A DNA stretch of 64,000 bases from Gonocerus acuteangulatus (taxonomy: Eukaryota > Arthropoda > Insecta > Hemiptera > Coreidae): contig OX328123.1 of assembly GCA_946811695.1 (NCBI GenBank), positions 42,296,835 to 42,360,834 of the forward strand, in the 5' to 3' direction. The notes beneath the pieces are model-generated. The model saw nothing but the letters and a program-made list of their open reading frames with translations. It had not been told where the DNA came from and ran no database searches. Both the position numbers and the translations under genes were made by a program. Every line of letters begins with the position of its first letter. Within the stretch, counting starts at the first letter, position 1. Below are positions 22,059 to 33,520 of this stretch, piece by piece.

Positions 22059-22271
22059 TATTTTATTTAAATTTTAACGTCCATTTATTATTAACTACGA
22101 ATTTTAGGACGGGTTATCTATAGGTTACCACCCTTTTCTAGCCAGGATAGGGGTGATGGATTTTCTTTTTTTCGAAAGAAAAGCCACCGCCCCTAGTGGG
22201 AATCGAACCCACGACCTTTGGCAGGAATTGTTAAGAGCTCACGCCTTAACCCTCAAGGCTGCCGGGTCTCC
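22059..22271 (-). repeat. tRNA-derived SINE with target-site duplications (unit 1)
   Basis: Head on the minus strand: GGAGACCCGGCAGCC, box-A-like GGGTTAAGGCG, box B GGGTTCGATTCCC, body ending in AT-rich tail. It is flanked by CTTAATTTATTT at 22047-22058 and 22272-22283, a 12 bp target-site duplication typical of LINE-mobilised SINEs. It is transcribed by Pol III from internal boxes if active. Confidence 0.88.
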
Positions 22272-22668
22272 CTTAATTTATTTACATAGAGTAGGAAAAT
22301 TTTTTGGGTCTGGACACAGGTTGATAATGTGGTCCGGTTTGTAGAAGCTGGAATTTAAAACTAAGGATCTCTTTTCTACTTCAGGGAAGGTATTTCAAAA
22401 TTCGATATCAATGAATCCGAATGCTCTTGAGTTTATTATCTGTGCAGAAAACTCTGATTTCTCACTGAAGGATTAGATTTATTTATAATACATTATTCGT
22501 AGCTATTGCTCATCCAGAAATTACACTATTGCAAACAATTCTGCAGTTTTCTATAGTCTTTTATTGAAGAGTGCATCGTGAGTTTTTGCAAAACATTTTT
22601 GTATGCATAAATTCTTTCTTCGCTACACTATGTTGAAGATTCTGTTAATTTCTTTGAAATTCGTTGTC

Positions 22669-22862
22669 AATTATTGTGGACGATACGGCCTGTCGCAAAT
22701 TTTCGGAACTCTAACCCCTTTAGAATAGGCGTTAATTCCTTAAATAAAATATGGAATAAGACTATTTTTCAATATATTACTTCATCAATGTATCGAATAA
22801 GTTCATTCGCTATTTTGCTTCGATTTTCATATTCGATAGTTTGACACGGTAGGGACAATATG
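22669..22862 (+). repeat. Partial MITE-like repeat, family H (unit 2)
   Basis: Duplicate of 179-372. Confidence 0.6.
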
Positions 22863-23488
22863 TTGCTATAAATTCTCCATTTTTATAGATTAAGAACTTT
22901 CTAATGCCTGAACACTTTGAACTTTTGTAAATTAACAATCTTTAAAGTTAAAAAAAGAGAAAATATTTCAAACAAACTGATTTAAAAAAAAAAAAAGAAG
23001 AGAAAAAAGATGACTTCTCGTTTTGTAATTCAGGACTTTTCGTTGATCGAATCAGATCTAAGCTCACGTACCAAGAAATGAATCCGTTAACGAAGTTACA
23101 TTAAATGCGAATGGAATAAAAAGAGAAACCAAAGAGGAAGAAGAGATCCTAAGGAGAGGAAATGGACTGAAGGAAAGAGGGCTGGATTGAAAAGAAATAA
23201 TATTTAAAGAAGTCAAGAGGAGCCGTCAGTGGGACGAATAAAAATAAATGATTTTTCCTATCTACCCCCACCACGGGAAGGGAGAGAGCTGGAAAATCAA
23301 ATTTGTGCTCACAAAGGGGAGGTCTCGTCACGACTCGATTGGAGAAAATTAGGACTGGGTAAGGTAGTTTCTGGAAAGAACACCTCTAGGGGCTTCGAAT
23401 GGAATTACAATCTACTCCTTGTTAAGCTCGCTTAAGGATTAATTGTTTAGTTTACAGCAAAACGTCAAGGTAAATAATGTTATAAAAT

Positions 23489-24136
23489 TGTAGCGGATGA
23501 GTGTCGCTACTAAAGGTAGGCTAGGAAGGGTAGGAAGGATGTGTCAGGAGAAGGTAACCAGGTAAGTACTGTGTCCCGGTTAAGGGCGCTTCCTTGAACC
23601 TGGGGGATACCGACTAGGTACTAGGCCTTAGCTGTTCCACTGAGTCGGGGAGAAGGTGTTCGGTACTGAGCCGTAGCCGTTCCTCGAAGCAGGAGTGAGA
23701 GGGGTAAGGAAGTAAATAAATAAGCCAGGTATTGACTAGAGTTGGGGGAAGTAGGAGTTGGGAGTATAATGACTGGAGGCTGGCTTGACCACTGGGGACA
23801 TCGAGACGGCGGCTTCGTACTTTGTCCAGAGAGGTCGAGCAGGTAGCTAGGTCCTTGGTCCTGAGTGCATGGCTGGGTGGCTGCTGGAACGCCGGTTGCT
23901 TGGTCCTGAGTGCATGGCTGGCTGGAGTCTGGTCTTGAGAGAGCTGAAGTGTCCTGGAGGGAGAGCTGGATCGGAATGCTGTTCTGGGCAGCAGGAACGC
24001 CCCTATTCATAGGCCGAGGTCGGGATGCCTCGGTCAAAGTCGGGAGTGCTCGGCCAAGCGCTCGTTCCTATTGGCTGGCCTGGATGCTTCTCATTGGTCC
24101 ACCAGTGGTCGCTTGTCCAATCATTACATCTCCACA
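23489..24136 (-). mobile_element. LTR, 3' LTR in element orientation (unit 2)
   Basis: Duplicate of 999-1646, same AAAT target duplication (23485-23488). It differs from the unit 1 copy at two or three bases, for example near 23750. Confidence 0.9.
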
Positions 24137-24156
24137 TAGTCCCCCCCCCAATGGGC
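24137..24156 (-). other. Putative polypurine tract (unit 2)
   Basis: Same run of G directly inside the 3' LTR as in unit 1. Confidence 0.6.
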
Positions 24157-24229
24157 GGAGCCCTTTATTAAGAATAAATTTGACTAAAAAAAAGAAATAG
24201 TAAATAAAATATATACACCCTTAAACCTA

Positions 24230-24506
24230 TAACGGCCCTTATAGGGGCCACAAAAGTGTCCAACTTTTATTTTAGTAGGATATGTTAACCTAAGACATAT
24301 GTTGATAACTAAATGTAAGACAAAAAAGAATGAATATAATACTTAATACTTATACTATTTACCTTAAGACTACAAATTTAAACGGCCCTTATAACCGCCA
24401 CAAAAGAGCAAAAAATATAAGAAAATTATATAAATATAAACTAAAATAAAATAATACATTGCTAAGAATAAGTTTAAACGGACCTTCCAAGGGCCACAAG
24501 AGAGTA
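24230..24506 (-). repeat. Three spaced GC islands, LTR element 3' region (unit 2)
   Basis: The motif repeats at about 24230, 24382 and 24479. The second spacing is shortened because about 50 bp present in unit 1 (after 'AATAATACA') is missing here, probably a deletion between short ACA repeats. Confidence 0.6.
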
Positions 24507-24642
24507 GCAGTTGTACTCTCTCTAAAGTCAGTTTTCCATCCGGCGGCCGATCCACCGGGTTTGGTGGCACAGCTTTCCGTAGCCTCGGCACTTTTATAGC
24601 TACACGGTCCCGGTACTTGACATTGCTGCTCTTCGGGGGATT

Positions 24643-25554
24643 TTAAAAATGGAGATCTGAAGTGTAACTATCCGGGCCTAGAGATTCTGAATAATTCGAG
24701 TCCGCCTGGTCTAGGGACTTCGTAGGAGTACTGAGCCAGCGGTGATCAGTGTGCTCGCTTTGCAGCTCATTCTCAGACTGCTGGCTTACCTCTGCTGCCT
24801 GGTCTTCTTGTCGGTGATCTGCTGGCGGTAACTGTACCGTGGTGTCACCCTTGCTGTTCTGCTGTTCAGTCTCCATAGTCAGCTGCTTCAGCTCCATAAG
24901 AGGCTGTTTGATGACTTTAGGTGGCTGGCTAATATCGGTAGGCAGCTTCTCTGTAATTGGCTGCTCAGGCTCTGTAATTGGCTGCTCAGTCTGTGTAGTT
25001 GGCTGTTCAGGCTGTGTAGTTGGCTGCTCAGTCTGTATAGTTGGCTGCTCAGTCTGTGTAATTGGCTGCTCGATCTGTGAAGTTAGCTGCTCAGTCTGTT
25101 TAGTTGACAGCTCAGTCCGTGTAGTTGGCAGCTCAGTCTGTGTAGTTGGCTGTTCAGGCTGTGTAGTTGGCTGCTCGATATCCGTAACATGCTGTCCCGT
25201 CTCTGTAGTCTGCTTCTCGATGTCTGTGATCAGTTGCTTGGAGGCAGAAGTCAGCTGCTTGTGGTCTGTACTCAGCTCCTCGGGCTCAGAACTCCGCTGT
25301 TCAATCGCTGAAATCGGCTGGGTTATTCGCACGGCTCTGGGTTGGGGTTCCATCTGCTGTAGGTCCGGTCGGGGTTGGAGGACGGCTGAGCATGATGGGG
25401 GTTTGGCGATGCCGCGATTTTGTCCGCAGTGGCCGTGAGGGTTTCGATGTCGGTCGATGGGTAGGCGGCCAGGAGTTCTTGTATTCTCTGGGGAAGGGCT
25501 TTGAGCCAGAGCGATGTGAGAGCCTCCGTGGTCACTAGTTGTCCCCCGAGCCAT
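24643..25554 (-). CDS. LTR-element ORF with Glu-Gln-Pro heptad repeats (unit 2)
   Basis: Identical in translation to the unit 1 ORF at 2203-3114: an overlap with gag in another frame, then a long Q/E/T-rich region of 7-residue repeats with no enzymatic motif. Identity reflects the recent segmental duplication rather than selection. Confidence 0.5.
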   Translation of the reverse strand: MARGTTSDHGGSHIALAQSPSPENTRTPGRLPIDRHRNPHGHCGQNRGIAKPPSCSAVLQPRPDLQQMEPQPRAVRITQPISAIEQRSSEPEELSTDHKQLTSASKQLITDIEKQTTETGQHVTDIEQPTTQPEQPTTQTELPTTRTELSTKQTEQLTSQIEQPITQTEQPTIQTEQPTTQPEQPTTQTEQPITEPEQPITEKLPTDISQPPKVIKQPLMELKQLTMETEQQNSKGDTTVQLPPADHRQEDQAAEVSQQSENELQSEHTDHRWLSTPTKSLDQADSNYSESLGPDSYTSDLHF

Positions 25555-25862
25555 TTTATGCTCCTGTAGAGCTGTGAGGGGGTCTGATCGCCGAGAACAG
25601 AGTCAAGCAGTTTCTGCATTTTGACCGCCGGTGGGTCGGCATATACGGAGAGAAGTCTGTTCTTGAGGTCCGAGTAAGGGTCAGCTGATGAGGTGTTAAT
25701 GAGATCTGCCACATGTTCGAATACATCCAGGTCCAAGCTCCCTACCACCATGGAGAATTTGCTTGAAGAGGTCGTTATGTTGGAGATCTGGAAGATGCAC
25801 TCGACTTGCCTAAAGCATAGTTCCGGTGCATCTCTGGAAAACGCTCGTAGTTTCAGGGACAT
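25323..25862 (-). CDS. Gag-like protein, DUF7041-like (unit 2)
   Basis: Identical in translation to 2883-3422, with the same position just inside the primer-binding site and the same absence of a downstream pol region. The product would be a capsid-like protein. Confidence 0.75.
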   Translation of the reverse strand: MSLKLRAFSRDAPELCFRQVECIFQISNITTSSSKFSMVVGSLDLDVFEHVADLINTSSADPYSDLKNRLLSVYADPPAVKMQKLLDSVLGDQTPSQLYRSIKWLGGQLVTTEALTSLWLKALPQRIQELLAAYPSTDIETLTATADKIAASPNPHHAQPSSNPDRTYSRWNPNPEPCE

Positions 25863-25871
25863 GGTTGCTGT

Positions 25872-25889
25872 TCCAGTCTAGGGTCACCA
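25872..25889 (-). other. Putative tRNA primer-binding site (unit 2)
   Basis: TGGTGACCC on the minus strand one base inside the 5' LTR, as in unit 1. Confidence 0.65.
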
Positions 25890-25891
25890 CT

Positions 25892-26382
25892 TGTAGCGGA
25901 TGAGTGTCGCTACTAAAGGTAGGCTAGGAAGGATGTGTCGGGAGAAGGTAACCAGGTAAGTACTGTGTCCCGGTTAAGGGCGCTTCCTTGAACCTGGGGG
26001 ACACCGACTAGGTACTAGGCCTTAGCTGTTCCACTGAGTCGGGGAGAAGGTGTTCGGTACTGAGCCGTAGCCGTTCCTCGAAGCAGGAGTGAGAGGGGTA
26101 AGGAAGTAAATAAATAAGCCAGGTATTGACTAGAGTTGGGGGAAGTAGGAGTCGGGAGTATAATGACTGGAGGCTGGCTTGACCCCTGGGGACATCGAGA
26201 CGGCGGCTTCGTACTTTGTCCAGAGAGGTCGAGCAGGTAGCTAGGTCCTTGGTCCTGAGTGCATGGCTGGGTGGCTGCTGGAACGCCGGTTGCTTGGTCC
26301 TGAGTGCATGGCTGGCTGGAGTCTGGTCTTGAGAGAGCTGAAGTGTCCTGGAGGGAGAGCTGGATCGGAATGCTGTTCTGGG

Positions 26383-26383
<1 letters not shown>
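25892..26383 (-). mobile_element. LTR, 5' LTR in element orientation, first part (unit 2)
   Basis: Duplicate of 3452-3943; ends CTGGGC (26378-26383), the unmutated left copy of the LINE target duplication. Confidence 0.93.
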
Positions 26384-26426
<43 letters not shown>

Positions 26427-26529
26427 CCCACCCTCCAAATTTATTTCTATGTACATAAAGAACCACAGGCCCAACGGGTTGGGACCTGTGGCTGGACTTA
26501 AAAACTACACCTTATGCTACGCTTACGTA

Positions 26530-29118
26530 CTAGAAGGGACTGTAACAATTTACAAATGGGAGGCCGTCATAGAACTTGATATGACGCCTCCGTATGAACT
26601 CTTGTACTGAGGGCAGCATCAGTTCGTCGTGGAGGATGACCGGCTTCGTTCTCCGGAGGCTTGTGTGCTGCACGGCCCGTAGCAGGACCCCGTTCTGGAA
26701 ACGCTGCAGCCGCTTCAGAACACTGGGGTACATGTACCTCAGGGCGGGTGCCCCGTGCAGAAGGGTGGGCCTGATGATCGCCTTTTAAATCTGCAGCTTT
26801 AGCCGAAGCGACAGCTAGGCAGATCGTAGAAGGTGATTCAGGCGAAACGTCTTCTGCCGGGCTTCCTTCAAGCGGCTGTTGACATGCGGCGTCACGGACA
26901 GGTGCCGGTGTATGTGCACTCCCAGGTAATTTATTTTAGTGGACAGCTTGATCCGCTGACCCCTGACCTCAAAGTGTGAGGGCAGGGCTCTTCGGGGTCG
27001 GCTTCCTTTATTTCCCTGGAAGGAACATACCACGGCATCTGTCTTCGACGGGTTGACGTCTATTCCTACAGCTCCAAGTGCGTCTACGATTTTTTCGCAG
27101 GCCGACTGGGCCCTCATAAGAGCGACTCCGGCGTTGAAGCAGGAGGAGTAGACGCCAATGTCGTCAGCGTAGGCAGCTAAGGCGACTCGAGGGAACTGCA
27201 TCCTTACGATGTGGGCGGTGTAGATGGTGAACAGCACTGGACCCAACACCGATCCCTGTGGGACTCCACACGTAGACGGTCGACTGCTGGATACATCACC
27301 ACCAATCCTGACAGCGAACGTTGTTCCCGACAAGTATCTCTCAAGAATCTTGACAAGCTGTGCCGGGAATCCGTAGCACCGCAACTGATGCAGAAGCACC
27401 TGGGATACGCAGTCGAACGCCTGCGTGCAGTCCAAGGAGATGAAGGCCGTTGCTCTGTTCTTGTTGAGCTCTGCGGCCACGGTGTTCTGGAGCTTGGCGA
27501 CGTGGTGATCGCAGGAGAGCCCGGGCCGAAAGCCAGTCTGTTCCGGGGGGATTACATCCGCTTCCGCGCAGTGCTTCAACACATGAGCAAGGATCAACTT
27601 TTCGAAGATCTTGTTAATGTGACTCAGCAGGCTTATCGGCCGGTAGTGCTCGGGCTTGTTTCCTGGCTTCTTTGGTTTTCGAAGAGGGACCACCACGGCG
27701 TGATTCCATGCCTCGGGGAAGTGTCCAGTGCGATAGGGTGCATTGATGATGTTCAGTAGGTAGGCCTTCGCTTTCCTAGGGAGCATCTTCAGCATCACAT
27801 ACGGTACACCGTCCAGCCCGGAGGATTTGTTTCCCTTTGTCCGCCTCAGCGCCGATTCCAGTTGCCTGTAGGTGAAGTGCAGCGGGGTCCTGGGGAGGTC
27901 TTGGGGATCACCATCAAGCCTCGGCGACGTCTCGGTTCTCCGACGGTCGTTCTCCTCGTAGTAATCGGCAAGGGCTTCAGCTTGCTCTGCCGGTAACAGG
28001 AGGTGATCGCCGTCGGAGAGGATGACCTCGCGTCGCTTCGTGACCGTGCAGCGAAGGAGCCGCCAAAACTGCCTAGTGTCCTCGTGGGTCCGTCGGAGCT
28101 GCTCGTGCCAGAGGGCCGCCTTCCATTGCGCAGAGAGCTGCGCAATTTGCCGGTTCATGGCATTGATAGGGGCCCTCAGGGTTCTATCATTCGTCCGCGC
28201 CCATATATTCTTAAGGTTGTTTCGCATCCCGATCAGCCTGGTGATGTGAGCAGGAGGCTTACGCTGGTTGATGGGCTTCGGAACAAACTTAGGAATCCTT
28301 CTGTCGGCGGCGGACTGAATGACCTCGGTGAAGCTTTTGACGGCTTCGTCGAGGTCGGCAGCAGCTCCGAAAGTCCCAATGGCGGGCAAGTCGGAGAGGA
28401 TATCCTCCTGGTATCCTTTCCATTCTGCCTTGTGGAGGATGTACTTCGTAGGCAGCGGCGTAGGCTGGTCTCCTTCCATCTCGTACAAGACCGGGCGGTG
28501 GTCTGAGGGACCGTAGTCCAGGGCACTGCATCTCGTCACTGCATGCAGATCCTTAGTGAGGAGCAGGTCTAGGGTGGACGTCCAAGCGGGGTTCCCTGCA
28601 TGTCTGAATGTGTGGATCCCCGGATGAAGATCTCCGAGACTCGTCCTCACTATGTACCGCCCCAGTTCATTAGCCGTGGAACACTGCCAGACTTGGTGTC
28701 GGGTGTTGAAATCCCCGACAAGAACATGGTGGGGCTCCTGCGATGCAGTCGTGATGAGTGCCTTGGTCTCCGCCAGCGGTGCTCGGGGCCTTCGGTAGAC
28801 GCACGTGAAGACGTAGCGTCTCCTCAGGCGAACCGAGACGGACACTGCCTGGGTCCCGGTGTTAGTGGTGGGCTGCTGCTCAAGAAGTCTTGATGGCAGG
28901 TCTCTTCTAACGAGCAGCAGCACTCCTCCGGAAGTTCCAGACAGGCCGTCGCACCTGTGCGAGGTGTATCCTCCGAAGAACGGCCGGTCATGGGGGCGCA
29001 GCTGGGTGTCCGTTATGGCCACCACCGCGGGGGAGTAAGTCTGGAGGAGGTGTTCCAGCTCAGCCAACTTAGGTCGAAGGCTGCGGATGTTATAGTTGAC
29101 TATGATGTGCCCCATCAT
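26530..29118 (-). pseudogene. LINE ORF2: endonuclease plus reverse transcriptase, broken (unit 2)
   Basis: Same 767-residue open part as unit 1 (29118-26815) with GDFN, SDHRPV, SLDCTQAFD, PQGSVLGP and YADD motifs, and one visible replacement (Ser594 to Arg, in the fingers/palm region). The same TAG and TAA interrupt the frame, and the C-terminal extension is further cut by the 261 bp deletion, which fuses it to 3' UTR sequence and a new stop at 26530. Confidence 0.9.
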
Positions 29119-30426
29119 TTTGAGGGCATCACCAGGTCAACCAGCCTGTCGACCTTATTCATGAGCTTGCTCACAGTGTCCATGAGCCCCATTATGAGCG
29201 TGAACATCGTCTCCATGCTCATCCCCTGCGGCTGCTGCGTGGATTGTGCTTGAGGGAGGCTGGTGTACACTAATGGAGTCGGCCTGGGTGCTGATTCGTT
29301 GGGTTGCCGTCGTGGAGCTCCGCCGGCTGCCTGGGAGTAGGATGTTTCGCCGTTGATTCTGGTTGAGGGGAAGGTGCGAGTGGGTGGGGCCTGGTGCGCA
29401 GCGAGTTGTGGGGAGGCCTTCTGTGTCCGTTTCTCGTGAATCTGAAAGTTCTTGACGTTTCGGGCAGAGCCGATACGATGTCGGATGGCCTTCGTTGCAA
29501 TGCTGGCACTTAGGGGGGCTTGCCCGCGAGCATTCGTGTGTCCAGTGCGCGGCGCCGCACCAGCCGCATTTTCCTGGACGTCCGCAGTATTGTGCAGTGT
29601 GCCCAAAGTCTAGGCAGTGGAAGCACTGCACAGGTCCACCACCAGTTTTGAAAACGCTGGCCTTGAACCCGATGTAATCGATTTGCTTGAGGCCTTGAAT
29701 CATCTGAAGGGTAACTTCGCTGCTGGTGATGACCAGTATGGTGCTCAGCTCCATTTTTTCGCCGGTCTCAAGGGTTTTGGTAAGCCTAGAAGCCTTCTTA
29801 AAGCCCTCAAGTCGACGTCGCAGTTCGTCACTGATGTCTTCGAGGGGGTGGTCAGGGTCGAACCCATGGAGGAAAAACCGCTTATCGCGTTTCTTTGTTC
29901 GTGGGGCGTAAGTATGGTATTTGATGTTGGCGTCTCCCTGCAGCATTCTCCAGACCGCGGAGTGATCTTTTCCGTTGAAGAGGAAGAGCCTCGTTTCAAT
30001 TCCACTGTTGGCGATTCGAAAGTCATCTATTCCCCGCGAGAGGAGCTCCGCCTTTAGATCTGCTGCTGACAAGGGAGGCTTGATGATGTACGGTGGCTGC
30101 CGTTGTTTCTTCCGCTCGGTGGTCTTCTCGGTGGGTGAGGCCTTTTCATTGGTCGAGGGATCCTGGACCGGGAGTAAGGCGAAAGAATTCCTGACCTCAG
30201 TAGTAGAGGTTGTTGGCATCCTTAGGCGGGCGACGTATTTTCTGGGTACTGGGGAGTATCTTTCCGTGCCTGTCATCCCTCGCTTCAGAGAGGTGTTCTC
30301 GGCTTCCATTTCAAGTGACGGGTCTTGATGACTGGTCACGCGGTGATCTTGATGGCCCATAGCAGGGCCGTTGACTTGTTGAGTTTGGTGGCACGTATAA
30401 AGGGTGTTCGAGTCCTGCCTCTTCAT
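29115..30426 (-). pseudogene. LINE ORF1: PRE_C2HC and zinc-knuckle protein, frameshifted (unit 2)
   Basis: Duplicate of 6928-8239 with the same frameshift after the third zinc knuckle. A few replacements are visible (Thr23 to Met, Pro68 to Leu, Asp232 to Val). Shared damage shows that the copy arose by segmental duplication, not by a second retrotransposition. Confidence 0.87.
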
Positions 30427-30583
30427 CCTGGACTCTGACGGCAGGGTGAGACGGGACGGGGGCTCTCTTCAAAACAGCTACTCTCTTCGGGGTTCTTCAG
30501 TTCTTCACGATGTGAGGTGGCTGGGTTGAAGCTAGTTCTTGAAGTGGTCCTTCCTGTTCGACTGCTGGCAGGAGAATGATGTC

Positions 30584-30736
30584 CTGGGCAGCAGGAACGC
30601 CCCTATTCATAGGCCGAGGTCGGGGTGCCTCGGTCAAAGTCGGGAGTGCTCGGCCAAGCGCTCGTTCCTATTGGCTGGCCTGGATGCTTCTCATTGGTCC
30701 ACCAGTGGTCGCTTGTCCAATCATTACATCTCCACA
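30584..30736 (-). mobile_element. LTR, 5' LTR in element orientation, second part (unit 2)
   Basis: Continuation of the split LTR, ending CTCCACA, with AAAT at 30737-30740. Confidence 0.92.
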
Positions 30737-31358
30737 AAATTATTCAAAACTTGCTTCAAACAACATCAAATTTAAGAAAACATTTTTTGGAAGTAAGCCA
30801 AACATTCTCATTCTCAGAGAATCTTTCGATCTTATACCAACTGATAATATGGCTTGGTATTATATTAATATTTTTAAGTTCTGTTTGGTGTTCTGAGACA
30901 CCAAACAAACAATTCAAATTTTATCCGAAGCTTCACTTATATTTTCCTCATTTCAAACCTCAGCTTCTTTAGAGAGGATATTCTCTGAATTGCTGTATTT
31001 TATTGCTTCACTCAATATTTGCTTAAAACGTGTAGTTTCTGACTAAGAAATAGAACAAAAATGTAAGCAGGCTACCAATCAGCAAAAAAATGAAGATCTC
31101 TGCAACACTCAAGCGCTCCCAAATTATATACAACCTCTCGCATAATTATTCCCGTCCTTGAACCAGGCCGTTTGACCAATAGTATTTTGGCTGCCATTTC
31201 GATCTCCTACATATTTGTAATGGGGATTGTAGTTAAGAGAGCGGAATGAGTAAGATCCCCTTAAGATACACAACGTTTTCTCCTGTGAAACCCAAAACAC
31301 TCTTTTATAAATAATTTTACATTTTTTTCTTTTGTTCGCATTTTTGATGAAATATCAA

Positions 31359-31453
31359 AAATACTAATAACGGTTCCTATTCATTTACAAATTACACTAA
31401 GGATAAAAACGAAAACGCGATAAGACATCGCAATTCCTGCGACTAGGTTTTTT
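31359..31453 (+). repeat. Solo 3' end of a Helentron-like element (unit 2)
   Basis: Duplicate of 9172-9266. Confidence 0.6.
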
Positions 31454-31967
31454 ATTTATTTATTTTATATTCCAACGCCATGCAATCACTCCTCAATTCT
31501 TCAATTAAAGATGACAAACTTTTTAGAACTAAGGCTAAAGAGTCAAATTTATCTCATTCATGTAACCACAATTCCACTTCGTTTCAACTAGTAACAATTT
31601 CTGATTGAATGAACATTCCTACATACAGAAGAATCAGGAAAGTTTTTCTTTTTGTTTTTTAATTTATTCCCCGTATAACACATCCCGCATGGAAGGTGTC
31701 TCTCCCCTAGGACGAGCAGGAAAGTAATAATTGTAGAATACTAGCCCCTTTGAATACTCTTCCGCCGCTGTTTTATGTCTTGAGGGATAGACTATCAACT
31801 CGCATCAGGAGCAAGTACCCCCTCCCCCGAATCTCCCTTCGATGCGTGATAAATTTTACGTAATGTGTAAGGTATCAGTTTTTATGATATTGTGATAGAA
31901 ACTAATACCTTATGATTTGAATGGATCCTAGTATTTTTATTTTTCTCAGAAAATAAATAAATAAAAG

Positions 31968-32134
31968 AGCGCCTTGGATTCTTAAGCGGGAGATGGTGGG
32001 TTCGATTCCCAACCTCCGGCAGGAATTTTATCATCCCACGGCTCGCTGGTAAAATTCCTCACTGCACCCTGGATGTCGGCGCTAATGACCTGGATGTAGA
32101 TGCGCCGTAAAAAAAAAAAGAAAAAAAAAAAAAA
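31968..32134 (+). repeat. tRNA-derived SINE (unit 2)
   Basis: Duplicate of 9781-9949 with a shorter A-rich tail. Confidence 0.75.
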
Positions 32135-32484
32135 GTTAATTCATTTATGGAAGGTTTACCAACGAATCCTCCAAATATTATTTTTTTTGTTTAATTTTAG
32201 GCAGAAAGCGAAGAAACGTAAGTATTTTCTGGTTATAATTAAATATGTTAAGCTACTTAGAATCGTTGTCTCTAGGAATATTAATATAATATTTCATTGG
32301 TATTTTAATACATCTCCAAATATCTTTTTATCAGAACTGAGACACAAAATCAGGATATGACAACGTTTTGGGTAGATTTTCGATCCTTCATTAATACTAC
32401 TTTGAGAAAAACAATCGTGAATGCATTTTATAAGCTTTTAAAATAAATAACTGCTTCACTTAAAGTATTAAAATTATTCATGTG

Positions 32485-32492
32485 TATATATG

Positions 32493-32556
<64 letters not shown>

Positions 32557-32558
32557 CA
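32485..32558. repeat. (TA)n microsatellite (unit 2)
   Basis: Expanded relative to unit 1 (10300-10354). Confidence 0.9.
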
Positions 32559-33295
32559 TTGCTGATTGAATGAACATTCCTGTATGTATATATATTCATT
32601 TATTTGAATCTAGTGAACCATGGGATATGTAACGTCGACGTTCCTTGTCTATAGTTCACGATTGCGCCGTCATAGCTTTTCTTTCTATAGATAGAGTGAA
32701 AACACGCTAAAATACGCATTGGAATGATTGTAATATTGGCTAATTGCAATTCAACCGATCCTGTTTATAAAAGATTAAAAATAAAAATAGCACAGAGCGA
32801 AATAATATAATTAAACTGAATTCGCACACTAATTCTATTTACCTTCTTCTCTCGTTGTCAATAACTCTTAGATTTAATGAGGCTTCACCGAAGGACGCTT
32901 TTCTTTACGCTTTTCCAGGAATAAAAATTCTACTTAAACTCTACTTTACCATTTAAGAACTCAAGACTTTAATTTACATACTTCTTCTAGTCTCAAATTG
33001 TGTGCAATTAAAATAATAAGTAAATTTATGTAATCCTTTTTAAGTACTTAGACCGTCATTGGGCCTCGCTTTAAAATATGTAGAGAATTTCTTCATCTTT
33101 CTCTTTAATACTCCTTTATTTATTTTGATCCTTTTTAGCGACTTTGTTTAATTCTAAGTATCTTGAAAATAATTTTATGTCGGAGTGGTATATTAAAACA
33201 ATAAATATTCCATGATTTTATTTGATAGAATATAGATCGAAATTTTTATATAATGAATGCTCGTTAGCCAGCAGAATCCACGCCAAAAATTATCA

Positions 33296-33460
33296 TTTTA
33301 GCGCGGTTCCTCCCTCCCCCATAGGGAGGAACCCCGCTTATAGGGTTGATACAATGAAACAATCCGGAAGTGCCGACTAGAAAATTTCGCGTTTCAGAAC
33401 CCCTAGAGACCAAAAATAACGGTGGTTCAAATTTGTATATATATATATATATGTATATAA

Positions 33461-33520
<60 letters not shown>

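Larger units (their letters stand above)
1..22490 (+). repeat. Tandem segmental-duplication unit 1 (about 22.5 kb)
   Basis: The sequence starting at position 1 recurs at 22491 and again at 44896. Units 1 and 2 are collinear throughout; in the first 980 bp I count about 3 substitutions between them. Differences are mainly (TA)n and poly-A lengths, two deletions in unit 2 inside the nested retroelement, and one deletion in unit 1 in the foldback element. The unit edges are arbitrary phases of a tandem array; only the right edge of the array, at about 48060, is a real breakpoint. Stretches where I recognise nothing: 374-994, 8554-9171, 9950-11092 apart from a TA tract, 12684-13559, 16546-18667, 18786-19082, 19523-19969, 20401-20770, 21510-22046 and 22284-22490. 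Short ORFs there are AT-rich and not conserved in any way I can show. Confidence 0.95.
26384..30583 (-). mobile_element. Jockey-like LINE inserted in the LTR, with 3' deletion (unit 2)
   Basis: Same insertion as in unit 1, with a longer poly-A (T43 at 26384-26426) and target duplications CTGGGC at 26378-26383 and 30584-30589. About 261 bp present in unit 1 (roughly 4111-4371) is missing at 26558-26563, where a GGAG repeat occurs at both deletion edges in unit 1. This removes the end of ORF2 and part of the 3' UTR. Confidence 0.93.

Noticed and set aside
22150..22275. Possible tRNA gene on the minus strand (box A and B present)
   Set aside because: The tRNA-like part is the head of a SINE with a tail and target duplications; it does not close an acceptor stem that I can see.
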